From JAHDHW01 sp965220465 (lineage in GTDB: Bacteria > Bacteroidota > Bacteroidia > Chitinophagales > Saprospiraceae), in the NCBI GenBank assembly GCA_965220465.1, contig CBDCPZ010000017.1, positions 155,776 through 219,775 of the forward strand: DNA of 64,000 nucleotides. The letters are read 5' to 3'. The position numbers were made by a program, and so were the translations under genes. Numbering within the stretch: the first letter of the stretch is position 1; every line of letters starts with the position of its first letter. The notes beneath the pieces are model-generated. The model worked only from the letters and a program-made list of their open reading frames with translations, ran no database searches and was not told where the DNA came from. This document shows positions 18,585-27,298 of this stretch, piece after piece.

Positions 18585-19727
18585 TTATGGTCTCATTATC
18601 ATCAACCTTTTGGTCGAAATGATTTTACCGGAGTCATTTATGAGACTATAAAGATAAGTACCTTTTCTAAGATTGGTAAGGTTTATCTTTTCTGTTCGAT
18701 CACCATTTATGTTGTATTTTTTTTCCATGACAATTATGCCAAGAATATTATAAACTTTCAAAGTATATACTGAAGCAGGTAGATTGAAAAAATCAATGCG
18801 CACCTCATCGATTGCCGGATTTGGGTAGGCAATTAAATCGGGTTTGCCTGTATTGACATAGCGAATATTAGTTTGTATTCCATTGTCTTTATATTCTATC
18901 GCATCAACAATATTGTTGTCTTGATTGTCAACGGTTACGATGGCAATCGCTTCCTTTTCTTCGTCATTGTAAAAAGAATAAGTAGTGAGCGTATCCTTTC
19001 CTAAAAAATCTAAGCCGGGAACCGCAACATCCTCGATCCACTGTGAAAAAGGGCCAATCCCAACCTTAACATCCAAAAGCGTATTTCGTTCTTCAATTTG
19101 CTTTTCACGTAAAACATCATAAGTACCTCCGGGTATTGTTGCTTTACCCCAACCATCAACCACATTGGTACGGTCAATGGTTACTCGAAGTCTAATTGAA
19201 TCAGGTTGGAGGGGCAAACTATCCAATATTCCTCCTGGAATTTGATCTGCAGCAAATGGTAATAAAATTGCTGCATAGCTGTTTCCAAAATCAATGAAAT
19301 TTAGTGGAGCTTTTCGTTCTATCAATGTTGGGTTTAGTTGGACAATAAGGTTAATTCCTAAATTTGCCGGATCTAAACCTTGATATCCAATCAATTCAAA
19401 AGTCGTAGCTGTTTTTTTATAATAAGTCTCTCCAACCGGATCGAGTTTAACAACCATATCGGCAGAAGGGAATTCAGCAGAGGCTTCCCCTTCTGAAGCG
19501 GGTAGATAGATGACTTGCCTAGACATCCCTTGCGCTGAATTAAAGTCCCAATTCTGATCAGTTGAACCTCCTGGAGGATTAATTACAATTCCAGAAGGCA
19601 TGCCATCAAAAGCCATTTTTAAGGTATCTCCAACCTGAGGAAAGTAAGCATTAGTGACCGTTATTGGTTGCGCTTGAATAGCAAAAACAAACAGGAGAGA
19701 AAGGCACGAAAGTATAATTATTCTCAT
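18585..19727 (-). CDS. T9SS type A sorting-domain protein, function unknown
   Basis: This is a 380-residue exported protein. It has a signal peptide (ending VFAIQAQ). An extended beta-rich middle contains FPQVGDTLKMAFDGMPSGI (near 30-50) and a QNWDFNSAQG segment; secreted Bacteroidota proteins with this start often carry choice-of-anchor-type domains. The C-terminus is a type A sorting domain: LIAYPNPAIDEVRIDF (about 299-314), KVYNILGIIV, then LRKGTYLYSL. Mature function is not recognisable. It is a lone transcription unit bounded by the terminator at 18526-18562 and a possible promoter at 19767-19793. Confidence 0.8.
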   Translation of the reverse strand: MRIIILSCLSLLFVFAIQAQPITVTNAYFPQVGDTLKMAFDGMPSGIVINPPGGSTDQNWDFNSAQGMSRQVIYLPASEGEASAEFPSADMVVKLDPVGETYYKKTATTFELIGYQGLDPANLGINLIVQLNPTLIERKAPLNFIDFGNSYAAILLPFAADQIPGGILDSLPLQPDSIRLRVTIDRTNVVDGWGKATIPGGTYDVLREKQIEERNTLLDVKVGIGPFSQWIEDVAVPGLDFLGKDTLTTYSFYNDEEKEAIAIVTVDNQDNNIVDAIEYKDNGIQTNIRYVNTGKPDLIAYPNPAIDEVRIDFFNLPASVYTLKVYNILGIIVMEKKYNINGDRTEKINLTNLRKGTYLYSLINDSGKIISTKRLMIMRP

Positions 19728-19766
19728 AAATTCATTTTGTTAATGGTCAATGGCAAAAAAATCTAG

Positions 19767-19793
19767 CAAATTTACCAAGGCGATACTGCCAAA
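19767..19793 (-). promoter_or_regulatory. Possible Bacteroidota-type promoter
   Basis: On the minus strand TTTG (19790-19793), 15 bp, TAAATTTG (19767-19774). The spacer is shorter than the usual 17-19 bp, so this is tentative. It is 40 bp upstream of the cargo gene start at 19727. Confidence 0.4.
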
Positions 19794-19934
19794 TAGCTAA
19801 GCTTTTCAATTTTATCCCAACAAGGTTTAAGATTTAAAATTACAACTTCAAAGTAATACCTGCAAAGATTAAGCAGAATTTAAGTTTTTTATCTTAAAAG
19901 GGTGTTAAATTATCTTTTTAACTAAAAAATTGTG

Positions 19935-21749
19935 TCAGAATGCTTGAAATGCGACTAACTTTTGGTAGGCACCGCCATCATTCATAAGATTTTGATGTGT
20001 ACCTCGTTCGATAATTTGACCATCGTCAATGACGATAATTTCATCAGCATGCTGGATCGTAGATAATCTATGCGCAATAACAATAGAGGTGCGATTTTCC
20101 ATAAGTTTGATTAAAGACTGCTGAACGAGCTTTTCTGATTCTGAGTCTAAAGCAGAAGTTGCTTCATCGAGTATCATAATCGGAGGGTTTTTTAGCACTG
20201 CTCTGGCAATGGTCAAACGCTGTCGTTGGCCGCCACTGAGTTTTGAGCCCCGGTCTCCAATATTGGTTTGATAACCTTTTTCGGTTGCTACGATAAAATC
20301 ATGAGCGTTGGCTACTTTTGCGGCTTTTATAACATCCGCTTCAGAAACATCTTTTAAACCAAAAACGATGTTATTAAAAATGGTATCATTAAACAAAATA
20401 GCTTCCTGGGTCACGATACCCATCAAAGATCTTAGATCTTTAAGTTTATAAGATTTGATATCAACATTGTCAATAAGAATAGCTCCTTTTACAGGGTCCA
20501 TAAATCGTGGAAGCAAATCAACCATTGTGGATTTACCACCGCCGGAAGGTCCGACCAAGGCGATCACTCTACCTTTTGGAATATTGAGATTGATATTTTT
20601 TAAAACCTCTTTGTCGTCGTTTTTATAGGAAAATGAGACATTACGATATTCAATATTGTTCTTTAAATTGCTGATTGGTATGGCTTCAGGAGCTTCGGAA
20701 ATGGTAACTTCTGCATCAAGAATTTCCTCTATTCGTTCTGTCGCTGCAATTCCTTTTTGAACATTATAATAAGCTGCTGCGAATGATTTTGCAGGACTTA
20801 AAATATAAAAGAACGCCAGTAAATAAGCAAAGAGAGTGGGCGCTGCGAGGGTTCCCGCAAATACCTGAAGGGAAGCATACCATAATAAAATGGAAACTAC
20901 CGTGATCCCAAGAAATTCGGATAAGGGGGAAGACAAATCTCTCCTCCAAAAAACCCGAACCAGCAAATTTCGGTAGTTATTGTTTTCATCTTCAAATTTT
21001 TTCTTTTGATATTCTTCTGCGTTAAAACCCTGAATGATTCGAAGGCCGGAAAGGCTTTCCTCCAAAATCGAAATCAATGAACCCAATTTATGTTGGGCCA
21101 GCGAAGATTGACGCTTTAAGGTTTTTCCGATTCCTCCGATGATCACCGTTGTGAATATTAGCAAAGCAAATACAAATAAAGTCAGCTGCGGGCTGATATA
21201 AATCATCGTCGCCAAACATAATATTATGATGATAGGTTCTCGGAAAATCGCTTCAATGGCCATTAAAATGCTCCATTGTACTTCAGCAACATCAGCAGTC
21301 ATTCGAGATAAAAGGTCACCTTTTTTTTCTTCTGAAAAGTAAGACAAGGGGAGAACGGTAATTTTAGAAAACAATTCATTTCGAATATCCCTTACAATTC
21401 CATTTAAAACGGGAACCATAAAAAACAAAGAAAAATAGCGAAACAGGTTTATAAAGAAATAAAGAACAACAATGACGACACAAATATAAATCAGGGTTGT
21501 GCTTTGACCATTTGCCTGGAGAGAATTGCTGAAAAGATATTGCGCATAATCTATTGCACTATCAATATTTGTGACCGTCGGTTTTACAGTTATTTGCGGT
21601 TCTTGATTAAACAATATTTGTAGAAAAGGAATGATCGCAGGAATACTAACAGCAGTGAATACAGACATGCAAAGATTACAGACAATGTTAAGAAAAACAT
21701 TGAGTTTGTAATTTTTCATGTATTTCAATAACCGCCAAAAACTTTTCAT
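19935..21749 (-). CDS. MsbA-like ABC exporter (fused permease and ATPase)
   Basis: This 604-residue half-transporter would act as a homodimer in the inner membrane. Six membrane helices occupy about 1-325 (EEKKGDLLSRM coupling region near 140-150). The nucleotide-binding domain follows with Walker A GPSGGGKST (400-408), Q-loop GIVTQEAILFND, signature LSGGQRQR (504-511), Walker B IMILDEA (524-530), D-loop SALD and the switch His in VIAHRLST. Architecture and length match MsbA-type lipid A flippases and related lipid/drug exporters; the substrate cannot be assigned by sequence alone. It has its own region: a terminator separates it from accC upstream, and TATCTTTG (21773-21780, minus strand) may be its -7 element. 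Confidence 0.9.
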   Translation of the reverse strand: MKSFWRLLKYMKNYKLNVFLNIVCNLCMSVFTAVSIPAIIPFLQILFNQEPQITVKPTVTNIDSAIDYAQYLFSNSLQANGQSTTLIYICVVIVVLYFFINLFRYFSLFFMVPVLNGIVRDIRNELFSKITVLPLSYFSEEKKGDLLSRMTADVAEVQWSILMAIEAIFREPIIIILCLATMIYISPQLTLFVFALLIFTTVIIGGIGKTLKRQSSLAQHKLGSLISILEESLSGLRIIQGFNAEEYQKKKFEDENNNYRNLLVRVFWRRDLSSPLSEFLGITVVSILLWYASLQVFAGTLAAPTLFAYLLAFFYILSPAKSFAAAYYNVQKGIAATERIEEILDAEVTISEAPEAIPISNLKNNIEYRNVSFSYKNDDKEVLKNINLNIPKGRVIALVGPSGGGKSTMVDLLPRFMDPVKGAILIDNVDIKSYKLKDLRSLMGIVTQEAILFNDTIFNNIVFGLKDVSEADVIKAAKVANAHDFIVATEKGYQTNIGDRGSKLSGGQRQRLTIARAVLKNPPIMILDEATSALDSESEKLVQQSLIKLMENRTSIVIAHRLSTIQHADEIIVIDDGQIIERGTHQNLMNDGGAYQKLVAFQAF

Positions 21750-21785
21750 GCTGAAATTAAATTATTGAATGCCAAAGATACTAAA

Positions 21786-21826
21786 AACAAACAGCCTCCA
21801 TTTTAAAGTGTGAGGCTGTTCGTTTT
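21786..21826 (-). terminator. Terminator after accC
   Basis: AACAGCCTC (21790-21798) pairs with GAGGCTGTT (21812-21820). In the minus-strand RNA the hairpin is followed by a U-rich run. It is 22 bp past the accC stop. Confidence 0.75.
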
Positions 21827-21848
21827 ATATTTTGAAGTGAGTTTTGAT

Positions 21849-23225
21849 TTAAGATTGTGCTTCTTCAGAAAGTTTTTTAAAGTCCCAGTCATTTAGAAAT
21901 CCAGTGTTGAAATCTCCTTTTCGAAATTCAGGATTTTTCATCAACAACTTATGAAACGGAATAGTAGTTTTTACACCTTCAATGATAAATTCATCCAGCG
22001 CCCGTTCCATTTTTTTAATACATTCTTCTCTGGTTTGAGCACGGCAGATCAATTTGGCAATCATTGAATCGTAATAAGGCGGAATCGTATATCCCGCGTA
22101 AACGTGCGTATCAACTCTTACGCCATGGCCTTTAGCACTGTGAAAAGAAGTGATATTTCCAGGGCTCGGCCGGAAACCGTTGAAAGGGTCTTCCGCATTG
22201 ATTCTGACCTCCATGGCATGCATGGTTGGCAGATAATTATCTCCTTCGATTTTTTCTCCGGCAGCAAGTTTGATTTGTTCTTTGATAAGGTCGTGATCAA
22301 TCACCTCTTCCGTAACGGTATGTTCCACCTGAATACGGGTATTCATCTCCATGAAATAGAAATTTCGGTGTTTGTCAACCAAAAATTCAACCGTTCCTAC
22401 TCCTTCATAATTAATGGCTTCTCCGGCTTTAATAGCAGCTTCACCCATTTCATTCCGCAGTTTTTTAGTGAGAAACGGAGAAGGAGATTCTTCAACCAGT
22501 TTTTGATGCCGTCTTTGGATAGAACAATCTCTTTCCGAAAGATGAATAACTTTTCCGTATTGATCGCCGGCAATCTGAATTTCGATATGTCGAGGTTCTT
22601 CAACGAATTTTTCAACATAGATTCCATCGTTTCCAAAAGCGGCTTTTGCCTCCTGCCTCGCGCTGGACCATGCCGGTTCAAATCCATCATTATCCCAAAC
22701 AACTCTCATGCCCCGACCACCACCGCCGGCAGTAGCTTTTAACATAACAGGATAACCAATTTCTTTTGCGATTTTTAAACCTTGTTTGAGATCTTTCAAC
22801 AAACCACCTGATCCGGGAACAACCGGTACACCGGCAGCGATCATGGTTTCTTTGGCAGTGATTTTATCACCCATCTTCCGAATCTGCTCTGGAGTCGGGC
22901 CAATAAATTTGATGCCATATTCTGCGCAAACTTCAGCAAAATCAGCATTTTCTGCTAAAAATCCGTATCCGGGATGAACCGCATCAGCGTTTGTAATTTC
23001 GACAGCAGCCATTATTTTAGGAATGCTCAGATAAGACTCAGCGGAAGACGGAGGGCCAATGCAAACAGCTTCATCAGCAAAACGGACGTGAAGACTTTCA
23101 CGGTCAGCAGTTGAATAAACCGCTACTGTTTTGATCCCCATTTCTTTACAAGTCCGAATGATTCGCAAAGCAATTTCCCCACGATTGGCTATTAGTATTT
23201 TTTCAAATGTTTTTATCATAGTCAT
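21849..23225 (-). CDS. accC: Acetyl-CoA carboxylase biotin carboxylase subunit
   Basis: AccC uses ATP and bicarbonate to carboxylate the biotin on AccB, the first half-reaction of malonyl-CoA synthesis. The 458-residue product has the N-terminal domain (KILIANRGEIALRIIRTCKE), an ATP-grasp domain with Gly-rich loop KATAGGGGRGMRVV (about 162-175), and the active-site MEMNTRIQVEHTVTE (about 292-306) with the conserved Arg. Length is normal for stand-alone AccC. ATG 23225 begins MTMIKTFEKIL; Met3 is also possible. It follows accB by 67 bp in the fabH-efp-accB-accC order, a common Bacteroidota arrangement. Confidence 0.97.
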   Translation of the reverse strand: MTMIKTFEKILIANRGEIALRIIRTCKEMGIKTVAVYSTADRESLHVRFADEAVCIGPPSSAESYLSIPKIMAAVEITNADAVHPGYGFLAENADFAEVCAEYGIKFIGPTPEQIRKMGDKITAKETMIAAGVPVVPGSGGLLKDLKQGLKIAKEIGYPVMLKATAGGGGRGMRVVWDNDGFEPAWSSARQEAKAAFGNDGIYVEKFVEEPRHIEIQIAGDQYGKVIHLSERDCSIQRRHQKLVEESPSPFLTKKLRNEMGEAAIKAGEAINYEGVGTVEFLVDKHRNFYFMEMNTRIQVEHTVTEEVIDHDLIKEQIKLAAGEKIEGDNYLPTMHAMEVRINAEDPFNGFRPSPGNITSFHSAKGHGVRVDTHVYAGYTIPPYYDSMIAKLICRAQTREECIKKMERALDEFIIEGVKTTIPFHKLLMKNPEFRKGDFNTGFLNDWDFKKLSEEAQS

Positions 23226-23292
23226 TTGTTAACGGAAGGTATGGCTTTAGTATTCTCACTTTGGAATAGAATATAAAGCACTACCGCATTAA

Positions 23293-23823
23293 TTATCCTT
23301 TAGGATCAACTAGAAATAAAACCTGGTCATATTCAACGGGAGTAGCATCTTCTACCATTACTTTTACTACTTTTCCGCTTACTTCTGATTCTATTTCATT
23401 GAAAAGTTTCATTGCCTCCACAATACAAACCACGTCACCAACACCAATAGAATCACCAACCTTGATGTAAGGAGGTTTGTCAGGGGATGCAGAGCGGTAA
23501 AAGGTACCGACGATGGGAGATTTTACAGCAATATAGTTTTCGTTTCCACCTGATGCAGGTTCACTGCTATCTTGATTTTTTGAAACCTTTGATTCCGGGC
23601 CATTTGCTGTAGAACCACTTGGAGGAGTGGCAGCAGGTTGTTGAGCAGGAGCCGCTTGTACAGGAATCATTTGAGGTTGGGCTTGTAAAATGTTTTGGCT
23701 CATCATTTTCCCAAACTTTTTGGTTCGGATTGAGACCTTAAAATCACCTTTTTCCATTTTAAATTCGGTGAGATTAGATTTATTGATGAGTTTGATTAAC
23801 TCTTGAATCTCCTTAAAATCCAT
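23293..23823 (-). CDS. accB: Biotin carboxyl carrier protein of acetyl-CoA carboxylase
   Basis: AccB carries the biotin that moves CO2 between AccC and the carboxyltransferase. The 176-residue protein has a short N-terminal helical domain, a Pro/Ala/Gln-rich linker (about 48-95) and a C-terminal biotinyl domain with the biotinylated Lys139 in EAMKLFNEIE. The thumb-like segment of bacterial BCCP (GTFYRSASPDKPPYIKVGD) is present. It lies between efp and accC, with 84 and 67 bp gaps, probably one transcript. Confidence 0.96.
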   Translation of the reverse strand: MDFKEIQELIKLINKSNLTEFKMEKGDFKVSIRTKKFGKMMSQNILQAQPQMIPVQAAPAQQPAATPPSGSTANGPESKVSKNQDSSEPASGGNENYIAVKSPIVGTFYRSASPDKPPYIKVGDSIGVGDVVCIVEAMKLFNEIESEVSGKVVKVMVEDATPVEYDQVLFLVDPKG

Positions 23824-23907
23824 TAGCGTATGTTTATTTTTTTCTGCAAATAAAGTTTAATATTAGTCTTAAAAGGTGTGTAATTTAAGGAATAAAGATT
23901 ACAAATT

Positions 23908-24477
23908 TTAACTTTTTACCCTCTCCATATAATTGCCTGTTGCGGTTTCAATTTTTACCTTATCACCAATATTTATAAAAAGAGGAACTTTTATTTCTGC
24001 TCCTGATTCAGTTGTTGCTGGTTTCAAAACGTTGCTTGAAGAGGTATTTCCTCTATCACCAGGCTCTGTGTAGGTGATCTCCATTTCAACATATTGAGGC
24101 ATTTCCAGTGACAATGGAATGTTTTTAACACCATCAAAAAGAATATCAACTTCTGAACTTTCTTTCAACAACTTTGGATTATCAATTAATTTTTCCGGGA
24201 AAGTGGTTTGATCATAGGTTTCCGTATTCATAAAATGATAGCCCATGTCGTCTTTATAAAGAAATTGAAATTTCCTTCTTTCTACTCTGACGATATCTAT
24301 CTTATGGCTCGATGGCCATGTATTGTCGACTACTTTTCCGTCTGTTAAACTTTTAAGTTTGCATCGTACAAATGCAGGGCCTTTACCTGGTTTTACATGC
24401 AGAAATTCCACAACTTTCCACACATCATTGTTAAAATTTAAACAAAGGCCATTTTTGATTTCTGAAGTATTTGCCAT
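23908..24477 (-). CDS. efp: Translation elongation factor P
   Basis: EF-P rescues ribosomes stalled at polyproline stretches. The 189-residue product has the three EF-P beta domains. Lys32 in VKPGKGPAF occupies the position that is post-translationally modified in other bacteria; no modification enzyme (EpmA/B, EarP) is adjacent. The C-terminal signature IKVPLFINIGDKVKIET is present. It is encoded between fabH and accB. TATCTTTG at 24529-24536 (minus strand) could be a -7 element, though its -33 partner is unclear. Confidence 0.96.
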   Translation of the reverse strand: MANTSEIKNGLCLNFNNDVWKVVEFLHVKPGKGPAFVRCKLKSLTDGKVVDNTWPSSHKIDIVRVERRKFQFLYKDDMGYHFMNTETYDQTTFPEKLIDNPKLLKESSEVDILFDGVKNIPLSLEMPQYVEMEITYTEPGDRGNTSSSNVLKPATTESGAEIKVPLFINIGDKVKIETATGNYMERVKS

Positions 24478-24595
24478 GAGAATTTTTGATAATTTTGTCG
24501 ATTAAAATACCTGTTTATAAAATCGGTGCAAAGATAATAAATAGGGATTAGAAATCAGGAGTTAGTTGTTAGTTATTATTTATAATTTTTAAATA

Positions 24596-25594
24596 TTAAT
24601 CTTTGCCATAAGCCCATTTAAGATAAGTCGATCCCCACGTAAAACCACCACCAAATGCTGTCAAAATGATGTTATCTCCTTTTTTCAATTGATCTTCATA
24701 ATTCCACAGACAAAGCGGCAGCGTTCCGGCAGTTGTGTTACCATAATTTTGAATATTGATCATGACTTTTTCAAGAGGACATTTCAAGCCATCGGCAACG
24801 GCATTGATGATTCTGATATTTGCCTGATGTGGCACAATCCAGTTAACATCGTCAATGGTAAGGTTGTTCCGCTCCATGACTTCATTCACTGTACTTATCA
24901 TACCATTTACGGCTTGTTTGAATACTGTTCTTCCTTCCTGATAAACAAAGTGTTCTTTTGCAGCAATTGTTTCAAGGCTTGGTGGTTTTTCTGACCCTCC
25001 GGCTTTCATGTGCAAAAAATGTCTACCAGAACCATCAGCTTTTAGAACGGAATCAATGATTCCGTTTCCATCTTCACTTGGCTCGAGCATAACCGCTCCG
25101 CCGCCATCGCCAAAAATCACGCATGTCGTTCGATCTGAATAATCAAGAATAGAAGACATCACATCCATCCCGACAATCACAACTTTTTTATACATCCCGG
25201 CTTCAATAAACTTCGCTCCAGTCGTCAAGGCATATAAAAATCCGGAACATGCAGCATTGATGTCATAGCCAAAAGCATTTACAGCGCCGACTTTATCAGA
25301 AACTGTATTAGCGGTATCTGGAAAAACACGGTCGCCGGTTATGGTTGCGCAAAGCAACATTTCAACATCTTTGGCCTTGGTATTTGTTTTTTTCAACAGG
25401 CCTTTCACCATTTCCGCTCCCATGTCAGAGGCGGTCATGTTTTTATCTTTTAGTATATGGCGTTGTTTGATTCCTGTGCGTGATTGGATCCATTCATCAT
25501 TGGTATCAACCAATGTTTCCAGTTCAGCATTGGTAAGAATGTATTCCGGAACATATCCGTGAACACCAGTAATGGATGCTAGTTTTCTTGACAT
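24596..25594 (-). CDS. fabH: 3-oxoacyl-ACP synthase III (KAS III)
   Basis: FabH condenses acetyl-CoA (or branched acyl-CoA) with malonyl-ACP to start fatty-acid synthesis. The 332-residue product has the catalytic triad Cys116 (NAACSGFLYAL), His256 (VPHQANIRI) and Asn286 (QNYGNTTAGTLPL), plus the C-terminal GGGFTWGS segment. It heads the block fabH-efp-accB-accC. In many Bacteroidota rpmF and plsX lie just upstream; here there is a 440-bp gap and then an insertion sequence instead. Confidence 0.96.
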   Translation of the reverse strand: MSRKLASITGVHGYVPEYILTNAELETLVDTNDEWIQSRTGIKQRHILKDKNMTASDMGAEMVKGLLKKTNTKAKDVEMLLCATITGDRVFPDTANTVSDKVGAVNAFGYDINAACSGFLYALTTGAKFIEAGMYKKVVIVGMDVMSSILDYSDRTTCVIFGDGGGAVMLEPSEDGNGIIDSVLKADGSGRHFLHMKAGGSEKPPSLETIAAKEHFVYQEGRTVFKQAVNGMISTVNEVMERNNLTIDDVNWIVPHQANIRIINAVADGLKCPLEKVMINIQNYGNTTAGTLPLCLWNYEDQLKKGDNIILTAFGGGFTWGSTYLKWAYGKD

Positions 25595-26035
25595 TTGTTT
25601 AAATATTTTACCTCTTTAAATTTTTGCCCAAATAGTTGGTAATCAGGCTTGTATGCTTTTATTATGTAGTTTAATTGGTAAAACAGTGGGCAAGATATAA
25701 AAAGTGCTGCATAGTTTCTTATAATTTGAAGGAGGAATATACCAAACTGTCATCGATTTAGATTAGGGCTTTTTGAATTAAAACGAAATCGTATTTAATT
25801 GTAAAACGTTAAATGCAAACTAATGAATTGAACTATTATATATTGATCAATAACCTTCTATGTTCGGATAAAATTATTTCCTTGAAAAAAGCTGAATTAG
25901 AATCAAAGGCTTTGCAAAATACTTAGTTATAAGTTCTTTTCTTTTAAAAAGAAAAATACTTTTAAATTACCTAAGTTGATGGTTTTCAATTTATTGTGTA
26001 TTTTTAAATGTTTTCATAAACGGTAATTATTTAAT
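25595..26035. other. Gap between fabH and the insertion sequence
   Basis: 441 bp, AT-rich. It should hold the fabH promoter. One 37-codon ORF (25813-25926, plus; begins MQTNELNYYILINN) has no recognisable motif and is probably chance. No remnant of plsX or rpmF was seen. Confidence 0.4.
26027..26035. repeat. Left target-site duplication of the insertion sequence
   Basis: TTATTTAAT directly left of the element; the same 9 bp recur at 27109-27117. AT-rich sequence makes chance identity possible. Confidence 0.5.
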
Positions 26036-27108
26036 TGAGGGGTGGGCATAAATAAAAGAAGCCTTTGCCCCAATGAAAATATCTGTGGATATTAGTTTGA
26101 GACAAAGACTCAAATTAACATGTCCACTAAAATAGTTGAAATCTTACAATTTCTGCAAAAATGCTATAATAGCTATGAGCAGAAACGAGGCAGAGGAAGA
26201 CCATTTGTGTATTCTTTGGCCTCCATGACCTTATTTTTTATGGTAATGTCCTTGAAACGGATATATACTTTCAAGGCAATGACCAAATATGCTAAAGCGC
26301 ATTTCGAAGCTTTTGGCTTTCCATCAGCCCCGTCACGTAAAACGATACGTAGACGATTTTTGAGTTTGCCCAGGTATATCCATTGGCTCTTACCGCAAAT
26401 AACGGTACAATGCCAGGAATTGGAATACCGGCAGTTTCGTTGCTCTTGGGCATTTGTTGACAAAAGTGTTTTCCGGGCCCTTGGCGGCCTGTGGCACAAA
26501 AAGAATATGGAGGCAGGCATAGTCCCCCATTCCTCTATTGACACAGATGCTTCCTGGTCTAAGAGTGCTTATCATGGCTGGCGATTCGGCTATGGGCTAC
26601 ACTTAGTATGCCTGCAAAATCGTTTCCCTGTTTCAGCCTGGGTAAGCACCGCTTCGGATAAGGACTACTCCTGGATTGACAAACTGATCCAGGGAATCAA
26701 AGACCTGATCGGCATCATTGTGGGTGACGCAGGATACCAATCTTTGAAAGTCATTCAACGACTGTATGAGGATTATGATATCTTGCTCCAAACACCGAAA
26801 GTGTTTACCACTTATGTCAAACAACCATTCGTAAAATGGTACAACTCGATGGTTCAATTGGCCGAAGCCAAATGGCTTTATAGACATCGTAAACCATCTA
26901 TCGAACCTTTATTTTCTCTCATCAAGCAACTTTTTGACCTAGAAGGAGAAAAACAACTGCCTTACAAGGGCATTGATAAAGTCTCTGCTTTTTTAATGAT
27001 CGGCCCTTTAGCCGTTCAACTGATGATGAGAGACAATTTTTTAAATAATAGGCCGTGGGCTTCAACTCAAGCATTTTTAAACGAATTTAAATAATGCCCA
27101 CCCCTCAT
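26036..27108 (+). mobile_element. Complete IS4-like insertion sequence, about 1073 bp
   Basis: A single transposase ORF is enclosed by perfect 14-bp terminal inverted repeats: TGAGGGGTGGGCAT (26036-26049) and ATGCCCACCCCTCA (27094-27107). The transposase stop codon region overlaps the right repeat. Candidate 9-bp target duplications flank it, within the size range reported for IS4-type elements. The element sits in the divergent intergenic space between fabH and the thioredoxin-SPOR gene and appears intact. IS group assignment is by resemblance only. Confidence 0.82.
26120..27094 (+). CDS. IS4/IS5-superfamily DDE transposase
   Basis: This 324-residue transposase would cut and join the element ends. 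The N-terminal part is basic (KRGRGRPFVYS near 22-32; PSRKTIRRRF near 71-80) and probably binds DNA. The RNase H-like catalytic residues are predicted as Asp114 (WAFVDKSVFRA), Asp203 (IIVGDAGYQS) and Glu262 (RKPSIEPLFSLIK), the last in the Y-x2-R-x3-E-x6-K-type context of IS4-like enzymes (R-K-P-S-I-E-P-L-F-S-L-I-K). The reading frame is uninterrupted, so the element may still be active. Codon and base use look GC-richer than the neighbours. Confidence 0.88.
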   Translation: MSTKIVEILQFLQKCYNSYEQKRGRGRPFVYSLASMTLFFMVMSLKRIYTFKAMTKYAKAHFEAFGFPSAPSRKTIRRRFLSLPRYIHWLLPQITVQCQELEYRQFRCSWAFVDKSVFRALGGLWHKKNMEAGIVPHSSIDTDASWSKSAYHGWRFGYGLHLVCLQNRFPVSAWVSTASDKDYSWIDKLIQGIKDLIGIIVGDAGYQSLKVIQRLYEDYDILLQTPKVFTTYVKQPFVKWYNSMVQLAEAKWLYRHRKPSIEPLFSLIKQLFDLEGEKQLPYKGIDKVSAFLMIGPLAVQLMMRDNFLNNRPWASTQAFLNEFK

Positions 27109-27117
27109 TTATTTAAT
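27109..27117. repeat. Right target-site duplication of the insertion sequence
   Basis: TTATTTAAT, identical to 26027-26035, immediately right of the element. Confidence 0.5.
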
Positions 27118-27298
27118 TTCTTAATAATCGAAAACAAATTATTGCTTGTTGTAATGTATCTGGTATCATATTTGTGTTTTGAAAAAATAAGCATAACAAA
27201 AATCTGTTATGTAAAAACATACTGAAACTGCGGAGAAAACTACAACACCTCACCGCACTTTATTACAACATTATATCATCCTTTAACACCAAAAGAAT

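Noticed and set aside
22104..22742. 212-codon open frame antisense to accC
   Set aside because: It mirrors a highly conserved gene; the amino-acid make-up is that of a shadow frame and no start signal or homology is recognised.
25813..25926. 37-codon ORF between fabH and the IS
   Set aside because: No leader motif, no Shine-Dalgarno, no recognised family; expected by chance in AT-rich DNA.
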